From assembly GCA_958496175.1 (NCBI GenBank), contig OY292278.1:50716001-50780000 (forward strand): a stretch of 64,000 nt of DNA, written 5' to 3'. How positions within the stretch are numbered: the stretch's first letter is position 1; each line of letters starts with the position of its first letter. Under the pieces are notes generated by a model, which did not search any database, was not told the DNA's origin, and was given only the letters and a program-made list of their open reading frames with translations. Origin of the DNA: Sisyra terminalis (lineage: Eukaryota > Arthropoda > Insecta > Neuroptera > Sisyridae). Made by a program: the position numbers and the translations under genes. Shown here piece by piece: positions 36,894 through 47,913 of this stretch.

Positions 36894-37881
36894 GTAAGCC
36901 AACTTTTTTTTAGTTAGAAATGTATGGCCAAAATTTTTTACCAACCAATTTCTATAACTTTTAGTGCTTATATTGGACAAGGAATTTATCCTTTTATTAC
37001 CTTGGACCTCATTTTTCCCCCAAAACATTTAAAATTTCATATTTCCGATTTTTTTCCAAACTAAATTCCATTAGAATTTTTGTTGTACGTAAATTAAGAT
37101 ATAGAATTTCATTCTGAAATTCCACTACAATTTTTGAAACAGTTTGCCCCTTTCGTCTCTCTTAGAAATTGTGTGATCTATGATTTTTTTTTATTTAAAA
37201 TTTTGGTGCTCAGCAACTTATGTATATGAAAGATTTCTTTGAAATAAATTCAAAAATTTTTTTCGTAAGTTATATTTTTACTTAATTATTATTGAGAATT
37301 GATCGAAGATAGCTACGGCTGATATCCCTGCACCGTGGAGTATCAATATATGACAAGAATTGATTTTTTTTAACAATTTACAATTCCATTTTTCCACGTT
37401 GTTTGTTGATAAATTTTTTTCGAGTTTTCATTGAGAACAAATTGAAATTTAAAATAAAATATTTTAAAACTCAAATTTTTAACATTTCCCTTCTCTCCTC
37501 CATATCCTCTTCCATGGAAAGTATGTAATCTAAGCTTAAAGCTCTAAGCTTTGCCTTTTTCTTCGAATGTTTTTAAAATTTTTTTCGCAAAATGTTAGTT
37601 GTTATACCTCCTTTATTATTTTAGAATTGATCGATAGCTGGCATTCCTGCACCTTGCAGAATTCCGGCCTATGCAAAAATTAATTAGCAATTCAAATTTT
37701 TTCGATTATTTTTTTCATACGAAAAAAAACGATCATAAAAACAATCAATAATCAGTAGCTTTAAGGGTTTAAACATTAAATTTGACCTTTTATTAACTTG
37801 GACTTAATTTTTTCCCTATTTACTTTAAATTTCATGGTTTAAATTTCAACGTTTTTTTTTTTTATTAATTCCATTCAGATT

Positions 37882-37906
37882 ATCATTGAGAACAATTTGA
37901 AATGTA
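37882..37906 (+). other. Candidate 25-nt micro-exon between array units
   Basis: ATTCAG| precedes ATTATCATTGAGAACAATTT and the interval ends AAAT|GTAAGG. The same arrangement occurs at about 29112-29136 and 31021-31045, where the acceptor is CATTCAG|GTTGTC. The phase-0 translation is (V/I)(V/I)IENNLK or close. Other array units have lost the AG or GT. The interval could simply be part of the repeat's conserved core. Confidence 0.3.
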
Positions 37907-38093
37907 AGGTGAAATATTTTAAACGTTATCGACATACTTTCAACCATTTTTCTTCCCTTCCAACCCGGAAATAATGTGGTGGCATCCCTTGTACATAAGT
38001 TTATAGCTTTAAGCCTTGGCTTTTTTCCTCAATGGCATTTTAAAATCAATTTTTACGACATTTTTCATGAAATTTCATACGGATGGTTTTCCT

Positions 38094-38245
38094 CAAGGTT
38101 TAAAAAATACACAGGTGACCTCATGCACCACGTGAGGTATCCAGAAGAAATTTGTATATATCTTCTGACTGATTCAAATTTCAAAATTCTTCGTATGACG
38201 TCATTTTTTTTCTAATGGGGCAACCTGTGTAATTTATAAGCCTTG
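38094..38245. mobile_element. 152-bp CAAGGTTTA MITE inside an array unit
   Basis: Second copy of the element at 5849-6004. Flanks GGTTTTCCT (38085-38093) and GGCTTTCCT (38246-38254) match at 8 of 9 bases. Joining the flanks restores the TTTTCCTGCACC context of the interrupted CTGCACC unit, which shows the insertion followed formation of the array. Confidence 0.88.
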
Positions 38246-39060
38246 GGCTTTCCTGCACCTTGCAGTATTTAACACTTGACATTTAAAGTTAGCAAATCAC
38301 ATTTTTTTTTGCTAGAATTGTATGGGAAAATCTGGATTTTTTTTGAAGTTTGTTCATATATTAACTTAACTCCTTTCTTTCGTAATCCTAATAAATTCTT
38401 ATTTCAAATGAAATATTATAAACTTTTACTTATCTGATTTATTTTGTATAAAATTTTATGGTTTTAAGTTTTGTCTTTTTCTTTGAAATTTCTTTCGTAA
38501 AACTTAAGTTATTACTTTGAAATTGATCCGTAGCAGCTATGACATATATTCCTGCACCTTGCAGTTTCCCCAACATGATATTAATCAATTATACTCCGGC
38601 AAATAAAAATTAGTTTTAAAATTTAACTTTTTAAAAATTCTCCATTGCTTTAAAGGCTTACAGGTTATATTTGTCCTCCTATCGTCTCGAATTTGATCCA
38701 TTTTTTCAGTTAAAATCAATTTCTACGAAATTTTTCCTGCCCCTTGCAGTATCAACGACTTGACATTTAAAGTTAGCAAATTATATTTTTTTTTTGTTAG
38801 ATTTGTATGGGAAAATCTGGAATTGGTAGAAATTTTTATTAGCTTAAAAGGCCTACATATGAATTTTGTTCTTATATTGCCTTAAATTTCATTTTTTTTC
38901 TTCGGAATCCTAACGAATTCCTATTCCAAATGAAATATTATAAACTTTTACTTATCTGGTTTATTTTGTATAAAATTTTATGGTTTTAAGTTTTGTGTTT
39001 TTCTTTGACTTATATTCCTGCACCTTGCAGTTTCCCCGACGTTATACACGTAACACGTAA

Positions 39061-41604
39061 AACTAAACTTTTTAAAAGTCCTCCTATTCTTTCGAATTTG
39101 ATCCATTTTTTCAGTTCACTTTAAATAATTTTTTTGTAATAAATCCCATTCGAATATTCCTTGTGAAGTGTAAAATGAAATATTTTAAATGTCATCGTCA
39201 TATTTTCAACCGCCCTCCCTCTCTCTCCGGCCCCTTCGTAACCGGAACCGATGCGGTCTGCTTTTCCATATAAAAATGCCAGAGCGACCACTTTTGAAAA
39301 ATGAACCGGAAGATTGAACTGATTGTGTGACTTTCCTTCAGCCAACTTCGTCCTCCATGTCTCCTCCCCCTCATACCACTGGGAAGAAGAATCGAAAAAT
39401 TGCCAGTTCCGGCAACCGTCATTTTTCTTCCTCCGATTCGTTGAGATTATTCAAATATCTCGATAAGGCAAATATAGCGATTTCCATATTATGCATATTT
39501 GATGGGCCACATTGATTTTTTTTCTCCCATTCCTGATAAATTCAATGAGCTTTTCCGTCATTTGGAATATATTTTTGCCGTTTTTTTTTTCTATGGTTAA
39601 ATTTATTTTGTCATTTCGATGCATTCCCAAAAGGTTGCATTCCCAATTTTCCCGAACTAACTTTGTTTTATGTAAGTGAAACTATTGTGGAACCAAACAG
39701 GGAATAATAGCGCAATCCAATTGTTAAGATCTTGACAACAATGAACGGTAATGGCAGTCTGTGCGATAATTTACGAAAATAATTTCATACTGTTTGATGC
39801 GATAACCAAGTATTGTTTAAAGTTTAACTTTACAATTCAATTCCGTTAATTAAGAGAATTCGTCGAATAGTTTCATAACAACAATGTGCTTGAATATCTA
39901 ATAGAACTAAACTATACTTTGATAAATTAAAAGTTTGAGAACCACTGTTGTTTTTTTTTTGTAATTTTAGAAATGAAATTCAAACCAAATCTCTTTATTT
40001 ATTTTATAAATTTATTTTATTGTCTCCCACCACAAGCCGCCAACCCCGAAATACTTTCCAATTTGCAATTTTTATTTAAAAAAATAAACACCCCAACCCC
40101 ATTTGTCATACTTACATAAATTACATAAAATCTTTTCATATATAATATACACGGTATGTGATACACTTATTTAAAAAGCTCATGCAATTTGAATTTTACA
40201 TGAACTTGACAAAAAATTTTAACAAATCCTCCCCCTTTGTGTGTATGTATGTATATGAAGACATTTCGTATCATAAGCATTTTTCTAAAAGCCATAAATT
40301 TATGGATGTAACGACATTTTTTTTTTTTATCGAAGCATATCAAACAATAAAGCCGTCTGTACGGAATGCAAAACATATAAACACAAAAGGGATGAAGGGG
40401 AAGAGGCAGGGGGGGATGCACTATCGGGGAAAAAATGGAAGAGATATGTAAATAGAAAAAGTAAGATGAGACGAAATGTAGAGGAAGTAGCGAGTGAAAG
40501 CTAATCTTGAGAATGTGAATGAGGGGAGTGCAGGCCATAAGATGCATTCTAAATGGGACCAGGGATTAGATGAATCTCTCGCAATTGTACACAGGGGTGA
40601 ACTGAAAAAATATAGTTGGCATTATACTTGTTAATTTTCGAATATTTTTTTTTGTAATTTTTAAGTTTTGTTTTTTAATTTAATCCAGGAATCCAGTATG
40701 TATTTACTGATGGACGCACATATGATGTTATAGTTCTTTGTAAAAGTTTATTTTTTGTCTGGAATTAACATGGGATCTTTATAATTATGAAATACTAGTA
40801 GATATCCGTGAAAAAAATCAAAGCCATGTGGTAAAAATTGACAATTGAATGAAATCAAAATGACAATTGAAACAAATGACAAGATTCAGTTTAGTCAAAT
40901 TTGAGGTAATGATTGTAATATTTGGTTTTTACTCACATAAATGTGTTTAAATGCATTCTGTGTTCTTTATATTTGCTGACATTTATACCAACTTAAGACT
41001 AGTACCAATAGGATTTAAAATATTTTTTTAAATCCAGTTAAGTTACCAAAACATTGATTTTTTTTTAACTTTTTAATTTATTTGGTAGGAATTGAACCCG
41101 TAGGGTTTCTAGCCTAGATTAGTTTGACTTTACAGAATTAGAAAATATTTACATTCCTCTGACTATTGTCATGAGGGAACAATGGTGGAAAAAATCTTAA
41201 CAACTATATACAAGAGAAAAAAGAAGAAACAAGACATAAAATCTAAAACCATAAATTGTTTAACATTCTTAAAATTACAAGAAAACATTAATGTGCCCTC
41301 TTTTTAGTCTCTTCACGGGTAGTTACTAGTACGACAATATTCTTCACATTATAAAATGCTATTTTTTTTTGTTTTTTTTTTTTGGGGTTGAAAAAAAGAT
41401 TTAATTTTTATTGGCCTCAAATTGGGACAAGAGATATCAATTAAATCTGATGTAGACTATCTTTTTTCTCAACTTAATAAATGCCAGAAGGCTTTAGTAT
41501 ATTTGGAAACATTTTTATTACTATTTACCAATAAGGTTTTTAATTGGTAAGCTTGGAAAATTTTTTGATGAAATCGACAAACTATTGCTGAAACATTACA
41601 AATT
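39061..41604. other. Unique region with a GC-richer island at 39190-39460
   Basis: The island at 39190-39460 is unique and GC-richer. A 62-codon plus frame crosses it (see the candidate exon). From 39520 to 41604 the DNA is AT-rich, with a G/A-rich patch at 40380-40540 and no recognised gene. A GGTTCAATTCC-like box-B string on the minus strand near 41090 is probably a tRNA-derived relic. Confidence 0.45.
39342..39515 (+). CDS. Candidate host exon (serine/proline-rich), low confidence
   Basis: A strong acceptor, GACTTTCCTTCAG|, precedes an open frame that reads PTSSSMSPPPHTTGKKNRK and continues serine-rich to SLRLFKYLDK before stopping at 39515. GC content and codon pattern differ from the AT-rich surroundings. 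No good GT donor is visible before the stop, so it would have to be a terminal exon. No family is recognised. A non-coding regulatory island is equally possible. Confidence 0.22.
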   Translation, partial: PTSSSMSPPPHTTGKKNRKIASSGNRHFSSSDSLRLFKYLDKANIAISILCIFDGPH

Positions 41605-41691
41605 ATGTTCGTATGGTAAAAAATGAAAACACTATAGGAATTGTTCTTGAAATGGACTTAACTCACTTTCAAAATAAACGGTTCATATATG
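41605..41691 (+). mobile_element. CCGTTTATTTTG MITE right-end fragment (copy 4)
   Basis: Contains GAAAACACTATAGGAATTG and ends CACTTTCAAAATAAACGG. It is truncated on the left and lies just before a foldback element. Confidence 0.7.
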
Positions 41692-41698
41692 TATATAA

Positions 41699-42694
41699 GA
41701 CTGATTTAAAAAATATGATAATTTTTTTTAATTATATCGAAAATATTGTTGGAAATGGCAAAAAAAAATTCTTTGATAGTTTAAGCTCTTAATATTAATA
41801 TTAAGAGGTGCCGCATCGCAAATTTCAATTTTCCATTTAAATAACAAGGGAACAATATTCTCATGCACTTTGGAATTTTATAGCTCACGTTGGTGACAAT
41901 ATTTCGGAATGATCTTGTAAAAAATTGAACGATCTACAAAAAAAGTCTCCTATAAGTTTTTGATATATTTATTCCTTCAAAAGTTATTCGAGGTCAAAGT
42001 TGAACTAAAGAGAAATTTTAAAAAAAAATCAATTTTTTGACGCAACCATCAATTTTATGAGAAAATTTTAGAGGACATTTTTTGTAGAACACTTTTTTTC
42101 TATAACTTATCTCTATAAAAGTTTTTGATATTTTTAACAGTTCTTAAGTTATTTGCATTAAACTGAAAATTCCCTGAATTATTATATTTTTAACATGAAA
42201 ATTATTTTTTTTATTTTAATTAAATAACTTAGGACCTGTGAAAAATATCAAAAACTTTTATCGAGATAAGTTATAGAAAAAAAAGTGCTCTACAAAAAAT
42301 GCCCTACAAAATTTTCTCATAAAATTGATGGTTGCGTCCAAAAATTGAAAAAATATTAAAATTTCTCTTTAGTTCAACTTTGATCTCGAATAACTTTTGA
42401 AGGAATAAATATATCAAAATCTTGTACAAGACCTTTTTTGTATATCGTTCAATTTTCTACAAGAGTATACCTTGGTCATTCCGAAATATTGTCACCAACG
42501 TGAGCTATAAAATTCCAAAGTGCAAGAGAATATTGTTCTCATGTCATTTAAATGGAAAATCGAAATTTGCGATGCGGCTCCTCTTAATAGGTAATATTAA
42601 GAGCTTAAACTTTCACTGGATTTTCTTTATTATTCCCAACAATATTTTCGATATAATTAAGAAAAAAAAATTCATATTTTTTTTTGAATCAATC
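41699..42694. mobile_element. GACTGATT foldback element, complete two-armed copy (copy 5)
   Basis: Begins GACTGATTTAAAA and ends TTTGAATCAATC followed by TA. The two arms of about 480 bp meet near 42180 at an AT-rich centre, where the central block is inverted relative to copy 2 (AACTGAAAATTCCCTG). A 91-codon frame (42422-42697) in the right arm also appears in other copies. It reflects DNA-level conservation of the arm rather than a clear protein. Confidence 0.85.
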
Positions 42695-42699
42695 TAATA

Positions 42700-44302
42700 A
42701 ATAAACTTTTCAAATTCCAATTGAAGTTCTTATACGAAAGAAATAATGAAGGAACTCTGTGGAATTCGTTCGTGCACAAGTAAAACACTAAAGTCGAAAA
42801 CAACTACCAAAGTCTTGATTTATCACGGCTGAATCAAATCGAGCATGAGGGCACATAAGACCGTTGCACTAATTGTTGAAAAAAAGACAGCCACCGTAAT
42901 TTATTGGACCTCCAACCGAAGAAAAACTATTCGACTATCGTATGCCAGAAAAAAGGCCAAGAATTAGTGAGCATTTAATTTCATTTTTCTGCATTGAATG
43001 CGTGGGAAAAGTGGACGTTTTTAAACGATATTGACAAAGAAATTTGTGATTGTTTTCAATGAAAACATTGTCGAAATTGATAAGGAAAATTCTGACAAGT
43101 ATTTTGCATTAAATTGGAGGGGGATAAAAGTGACAAAAATTTTCTTTTGTTCAAGTGTAAAAGCTCCGATTTTAGCAAACAGATAAACACATTAAAATGA
43201 TGCGGATGGATTCGAAACAAGACAGAGACATTAAAAGCTTCCCCACTCAATAATGAAGTTTGATTTGCAAAGCATGACAATGCATTTCTCAAGTGCATGA
43301 ATTATCTCAAGGCAATTGCGAGAGGCGCTATTGCTATATGCAATGTGTGCATTGTTTTCGGAAATTTCAAATGTGTTTGGGTGGGATGTTGAATTCAATT
43401 CCAAGTTTGAGACATCACTTGTTAAAAGCTCGTCAACCTACTTTCGAAGCGAATTAACAACTGAATATGTTTGGAAAAAATACAAAAAAAATGTGGGGGA
43501 AATGGAATTTAAAATTCAATTCATTTTTCAAGTGAATTCGAAAATTTGCTTGTTAAGCAAGTAGTCGCACAGCAGCGCTGAATGCGTTCTGTGAAAGGGT
43601 TGTTTATGTGAAGGGTTGGAAAACGTGAAAACGTCAATGTAATCTACCCAAAGCTCACATGTAAGCTCACTTACATCACACTCGACCAAAACACACATTA
43701 CATGCTTGGCTCGTTCCATCCACCTTACACCACACCACCACCCCATCCTCCCCCGTTCGCAAAACATTACAATTCTGGTTTTACATCCCCTCTCGACCCC
43801 CCCCCCCTTCATGTACAACTAACCAACCACCATATGCCAGCAAACATACACTTTACGTACACGAAACTTAGCGCTAAGGGCATTGCTCCCCTGATAAAAA
43901 CAAGTGCAACCGTACCAACCTGTTAAGACTGATTTCAGCAAGCTTTACAAAATTTTTTTTTCTTCTTCTTTAACAACCCCCAAACCCTTACAACATTGTC
44001 GTGTTGCACTACTCTGGTTTTGAAAGACCCCAAGTAAAAACTAGTTCAGAATTTTTTTCTTTTCCATTTAAATATTGAGGAAATTGGAGTGCAAGCCTTA
44101 AGGATAATGAAGAAAATTTTTTTTTATTTAAATATTAATTTGAAATTAGGCTTTTATACAATTGTAATCACACCCTTAGTTAATCAGAAGGGGTGGATGA
44201 CTAAAATGGTTGATTAAAAATTTGAGAAAATCAATTTGAATTTTTAAAATAAGTAATATTTCAAATAAAAATGTCCGGATATCGAAGAAGGCACCAACGA
44301 TT
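42700..44302. other. Unique region with strand-asymmetric C-rich island
   Basis: 42720-43560 is unique with AAAAGCTC near 43150 and 43424. 43560-43930 is much less AT-rich and, from about 43675, strikingly C-rich on the plus strand (CACCACACCACCACCCC, an 11-C run at 43797-43807). Frames in both strands cross it (43528-43818 minus, 43702-43926 plus), so no coding strand can be chosen. A promoter or regulatory island is possible. Confidence 0.45.
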
Positions 44303-44815
44303 CCCTCCTTCTTTAATCTTTTCCTTTAAGAAAAGTTTAATTTGTGAAATTTTTTTTCTATGGTTCCCAAATTCCCGAAATTGTAGTGTAACACTATAGG
44401 CCTAATAAACTATGTGCCAATTTTTTTTTAATCGATAAAGAACATTATTAAAGTGAAGAAAATCTAATCTTTAGCACTGAAAAATGTATACTTTGGCCGA
44501 AAAAAAAATTTTAATGATCAAATGATGGGTCCAATGACTAATGGACCAATGATCATTTATTGAAACTGAGATATAATTATATCATTGAACAGTAGTCATA
44601 AAAAATAATAATAATTTACACAATTATTCTCATTTCGATTTCCTCCTTCTTTAATATTCTCTAATAAGAAAAGTTTAATTTGTGATTTTTTTTCCCTATA
44701 TTTCCCGATTTCCCATAATTGTAATGTAACACTCCAAGCATAATAGACTATGTGCACATTAATTTATTTTTTTAATCGATGAAGGATATTATTTAAATGA
44801 GGAAAATCTAATTTT
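44303..44815 (+). repeat. Direct tandem duplication, two units of about 170 bp
   Basis: 44303-44470 and 44640-44815 share TCCTTCTTTAAT, AGAAAAGTTTAATTTGTGA, GTAATGTAACACT/GTAGTGTAACACT and GAAAATCTAAT in the same order. They are separated by unrelated DNA and clearly diverged. No coding potential. Confidence 0.75.
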
Positions 44816-45239
44816 ATCAGTTTTACCACCATAAAACTAATTTTACTAATAGGAAAACATTTTCCTGCCCTAAAAATTACCCTCATTTTTTTCCTATGGA
44901 ATAGAAGTTAATTAAGTTTAGTGTTTGTAAAAATTAAATTTTGCATTGATCATTTCAATACTGAGTCTTTCAATACAAACAACAAATAAGGAAAAACTGT
45001 TTTTCCAAACTATAATACAATAATTGCACTTTGATGCCAAACCCAGTGAATGATTTTTTAAAGATTAAAAGATAAGTATATTTGATATTTGGAGAAAAAT
45101 ATATAAAAAATATTACGATGATTCAGAAATATTGGCCACAGCACTAAGGGTAGAAAATGCCATAGGACGATAACAATGAAAAATCAGCGCTGAAAGTTAT
45201 TTGGACCATTTTGAGTGGATATTTTGGTACTTGAAAGAT

Positions 45240-45795
45240 ATATTCTAATAATGTATATATAATATATAGAAAATATTGCGGTCCAATTTATGTAGTATAA
45301 TTTAATATAATTATATATAAAAATCATATCATAAACATAAATTTGAACAGAAGTTCAAAAAAAATATTTGTGACGTATTGCCCAGATACGTATTTCGATT
45401 GCCAAGCAATCTTTTTCAGTGGTCATCAAGTAGTTTGGATCATTCCGTAATTGCTTTGTGCTGATTCACCCATATTCGTGACGTATTGCCCAGATACGTA
45501 TTTTGATTGCCAAGCAAACTTCCTCAGTGGTCATCAAGTAGTTTGGATCGCTCACAAAAACAAAGTGAATCGTCACAAAGCAGTTACGGAATGATCCAGA
45601 CTACTTGATGACCACTGAGCAAGATGGCCTGGCAATCGAAGTACGTATCTGGGCAATACGTCTCACAAATATTTTTGTTTAAACTTCTGTTCAAATTTAT
45701 GTTTATGATATGATTTTTATATATTATTTTATTAAATTATTCTACATAACTTGAACCGCAATATATTCTGTATATTCTATATATAGTATAACTGT
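45240..45795. mobile_element. Inverted-repeat element with degenerate hammerhead-like arms
   Basis: The outer arms (45240-45430 and about 45600-45795) are inverted copies sharing TATTGCGGTCCAATTTATG-type ends, GAACAGAAGTTCAAA and the GATACGTATTTCGATTGCC block. The centre (45430-45600) adds a further copy of the block. Each arm carries the hairpin TTGCTTGGCAA or a variant followed by CGAA, but CTGATGA has decayed to CTGAAAA, CTGAGGA or CTGAGCA. Related to the insert at 12583-13465. Confidence 0.7.
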
Positions 45796-47913
45796 TCAAA
45801 TTCAGCGAAAAAGTTAATTAATTAGAGGTTACTTTAGGCAATTTAAATTTAATGATTTTGTCTAAATGTTTTTGAATATTTCTTAAATTACATTAAGTAT
45901 AATTAAAGTTTTGTTATGCTTTGATTTAAATTTGGAGCATTTTTTAAATATTTTAAATTATTTTTAAAGCATAAGGTCTATTTTGGGAAAAATGTCATTA
46001 GTTTAAATTAAAATTTTACTCATTGATCTTATATTTTGGGAATCAATTTTATTTTTTACGTCAAATGTTAACATATCTCTGGTATTCTGGTTTTAAAATA
46101 GGATTATCTATTATAGATTCTCCAATATGATTATTTCATTTTAAACTTTCCCCATTCAATCGACATCAATCACTTTGCTCAGAAAAACATTGAAATACTT
46201 TATAAAACTGAATCGTAACAATAAAAATTGATGGAAATTTAAATTTTATTTGTTTTCTATCTGTGGAGAGAGCGGAGAGGGGAATTTTAAGCGAAACATA
46301 TCAATTTCCAATCTCCCATTTTATATGTCCGTAATGATAAAACATTTTATTGTGATGGATATATTGATTTATTGAAAACATCATTTAAATGAAATGGTGA
46401 AGGAAAAAATTTATGCCAATTTAATTTTATTATCGCAATCGCAATCGAATTGAATCGGAAATAAGAAGAGCAAACATTGGCGAAATGATAAGAATTTTTT
46501 CTTCATGTTGATACAATATGTTGGTACTTACCTATGTGGTTGGTTGTATTAGGTCGTTACGTGTCGATATACAATTTTATTTCACGGCGGGATGTTCCCG
46601 CAAAATATGGTTTCATTCGGGAAATTGATTGAAAAGAAATTCGATCAAGTAGTAGGGTAGGTGACTTGCGACGCCAGCCACAAGGAAATTACACAGTTGC
46701 ACGCGTCGAGTTTTCCACGTCTCGTCACCGGTTCCCATTGGGGGGGGGGATGGCAGGCGGTTTGTAGAAAAAAATCGGGAATCGAGAAACCGCTCGGGGG
46801 AGGCTACTCGTACATCAAGTGTAAATACATTTATCCAGGGAATAAGTATTCCCGCAATTCCCATCCCCCCACCCCCCTTTACACCATAATTTTCTTTCGT
46901 CTTGTAATTTTCTTTTTCTGGTTTCTATTTATAAATAAACACAACGTGGACGTGGACGTGGGAAATCAAAAAGCGGGAATAAATAAAACGAAATGCCATC
47001 TGCCACTTGAACGTGTGCCACTGGAAGCACTTTTATTGCCAGAGTTTAATGTTAAAGATGTGGAGGTAATAAATTTCCGTGACACTCAATATTAAATACC
47101 AATCTAGATTAAGACTGTGCTGGATTTTGATTGAAATTAATGACTTTTTTTTCCCCGAAGAAAAATCACAAGATATTTACCAATAAATAAAAATCAAATG
47201 TTTGACTTAAATTTTAAATTAAAGTTAACTTTAAAATAACGAAATTAAGATGGTTCCTAGTTGACGAAAATTTTTCATAGGAAATGATTGATGAATTATG
47301 CATTTTTGACGTAAAATTATTTCATCTGTAAAAATTCCTTGAATCGAAATTTTCATTAAATGAGTAATTTAAGTGCAAATTATAATTACGGATTGTTTAA
47401 AATTTAATAGACTAGAGAACCTGGTGAACTTTGTACCACCAAAAATTAATTGATATCGATAATATTGCCACATATTTAATTATTTTCGATATAATTAAAT
47501 CCATATAGGTACTTAAGCTTGATTATTATAAATTAATTGCGTTAAGCACACCCACAATCTGATAATGTTTCATTTTCGATTTTCTTTTTAATTTAATTAA
47601 ATAATGAAAATTTAGCCACAAAAGAGAGAATTATACGATATTAGAAATGAATTAACAAAAATATCGCGAATTAAATTAAAAACAATGTCGAAAGTGCAAC
47701 GTTGCCAGATTGTGAGTGTGCTAAAATACACTTGAGTCATTTTTTTTTAAATTTATATTTTATTTTACATATTTATATTCATACCTATAAGAACATTGAG
47801 CATATTACACCCATATGCATACAAAAATTTATAAATCTCACTTTTAAAGTTAACGAAATTAAGGTAATTCTTAGTTGACGCAAATTTTTGTAAGGGATGA
47901 TTAATGTACACAA
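45796..47913. other. Unique region with GC-richer island at 46540-47095
   Basis: 46540-47095 is unique and GC-richer and contains a 10-G run (46740-46749). A 144-codon plus frame (46661-47095) is the longest in the window and ends FNVKDVEVINFRDTQY. It has no recognised domain, and its middle is hydrophobic and compositional. It is a possible host exon or regulatory island. Flanking sequence is AT-rich with no recognised element. Confidence 0.4.

Larger units (their letters stand above)
35900..39060 (+). repeat. CTGCACCNTGCAG unit array, part 2 (eight units)
   Basis: Cores lie at 36140, 36854, 37328, 37647, 38253, 38552, 38737 (CTGCCCC variant) and 39018. Units 36140 and 36854 carry CTGCACCATGCAG, and 37328 carries CTGCACCGTGGAG. 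Acceptor-like AG precedes GAATTGATC or AATTGATC at 36821, 37295 and 37623. Donor-like GTAAGC or GTTAGC follows at 36894, 38288 and 38772. Spacings range from 185 to 714 bp. A 152-bp MITE interrupts the unit at 38253. Several units stay open in the frame ending S-C-T-(L/M)-Q. Confidence 0.75.

Noticed and set aside
28680..39060. CTGCACC array as a CRISPR array
   Set aside because: Spacing is irregular (185-714 bp), the repeat core is only 13 nt, the spacers are related to one another, and the genome is eukaryotic.
28680..39060. CTGCACC hairpins as canonical microRNA precursors
   Set aside because: The stem around the 3-nt loop is short (5 bp, extending imperfectly to about 13). That is well below a typical animal pre-miRNA, and the loop is too small for normal Dicer processing.
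41063..41125. Minus-strand GGTTCAATTCC string as a tRNA gene
   Set aside because: The anticodon and T stems do not pair properly, and no D arm or acceptor stem can be found. At most a decayed SINE fragment.
43528..43926. Opposing frames in the C-rich island as a gene
   Set aside because: Both strands are open over the same interval because of base composition, so there is no basis to choose a strand.
46520..46540. Minus-strand ATAG|GTAAGTACC as a splice site
   Set aside because: There is no pyrimidine tract upstream on that strand, only CA-rich sequence, so it is at best an isolated donor-like match.
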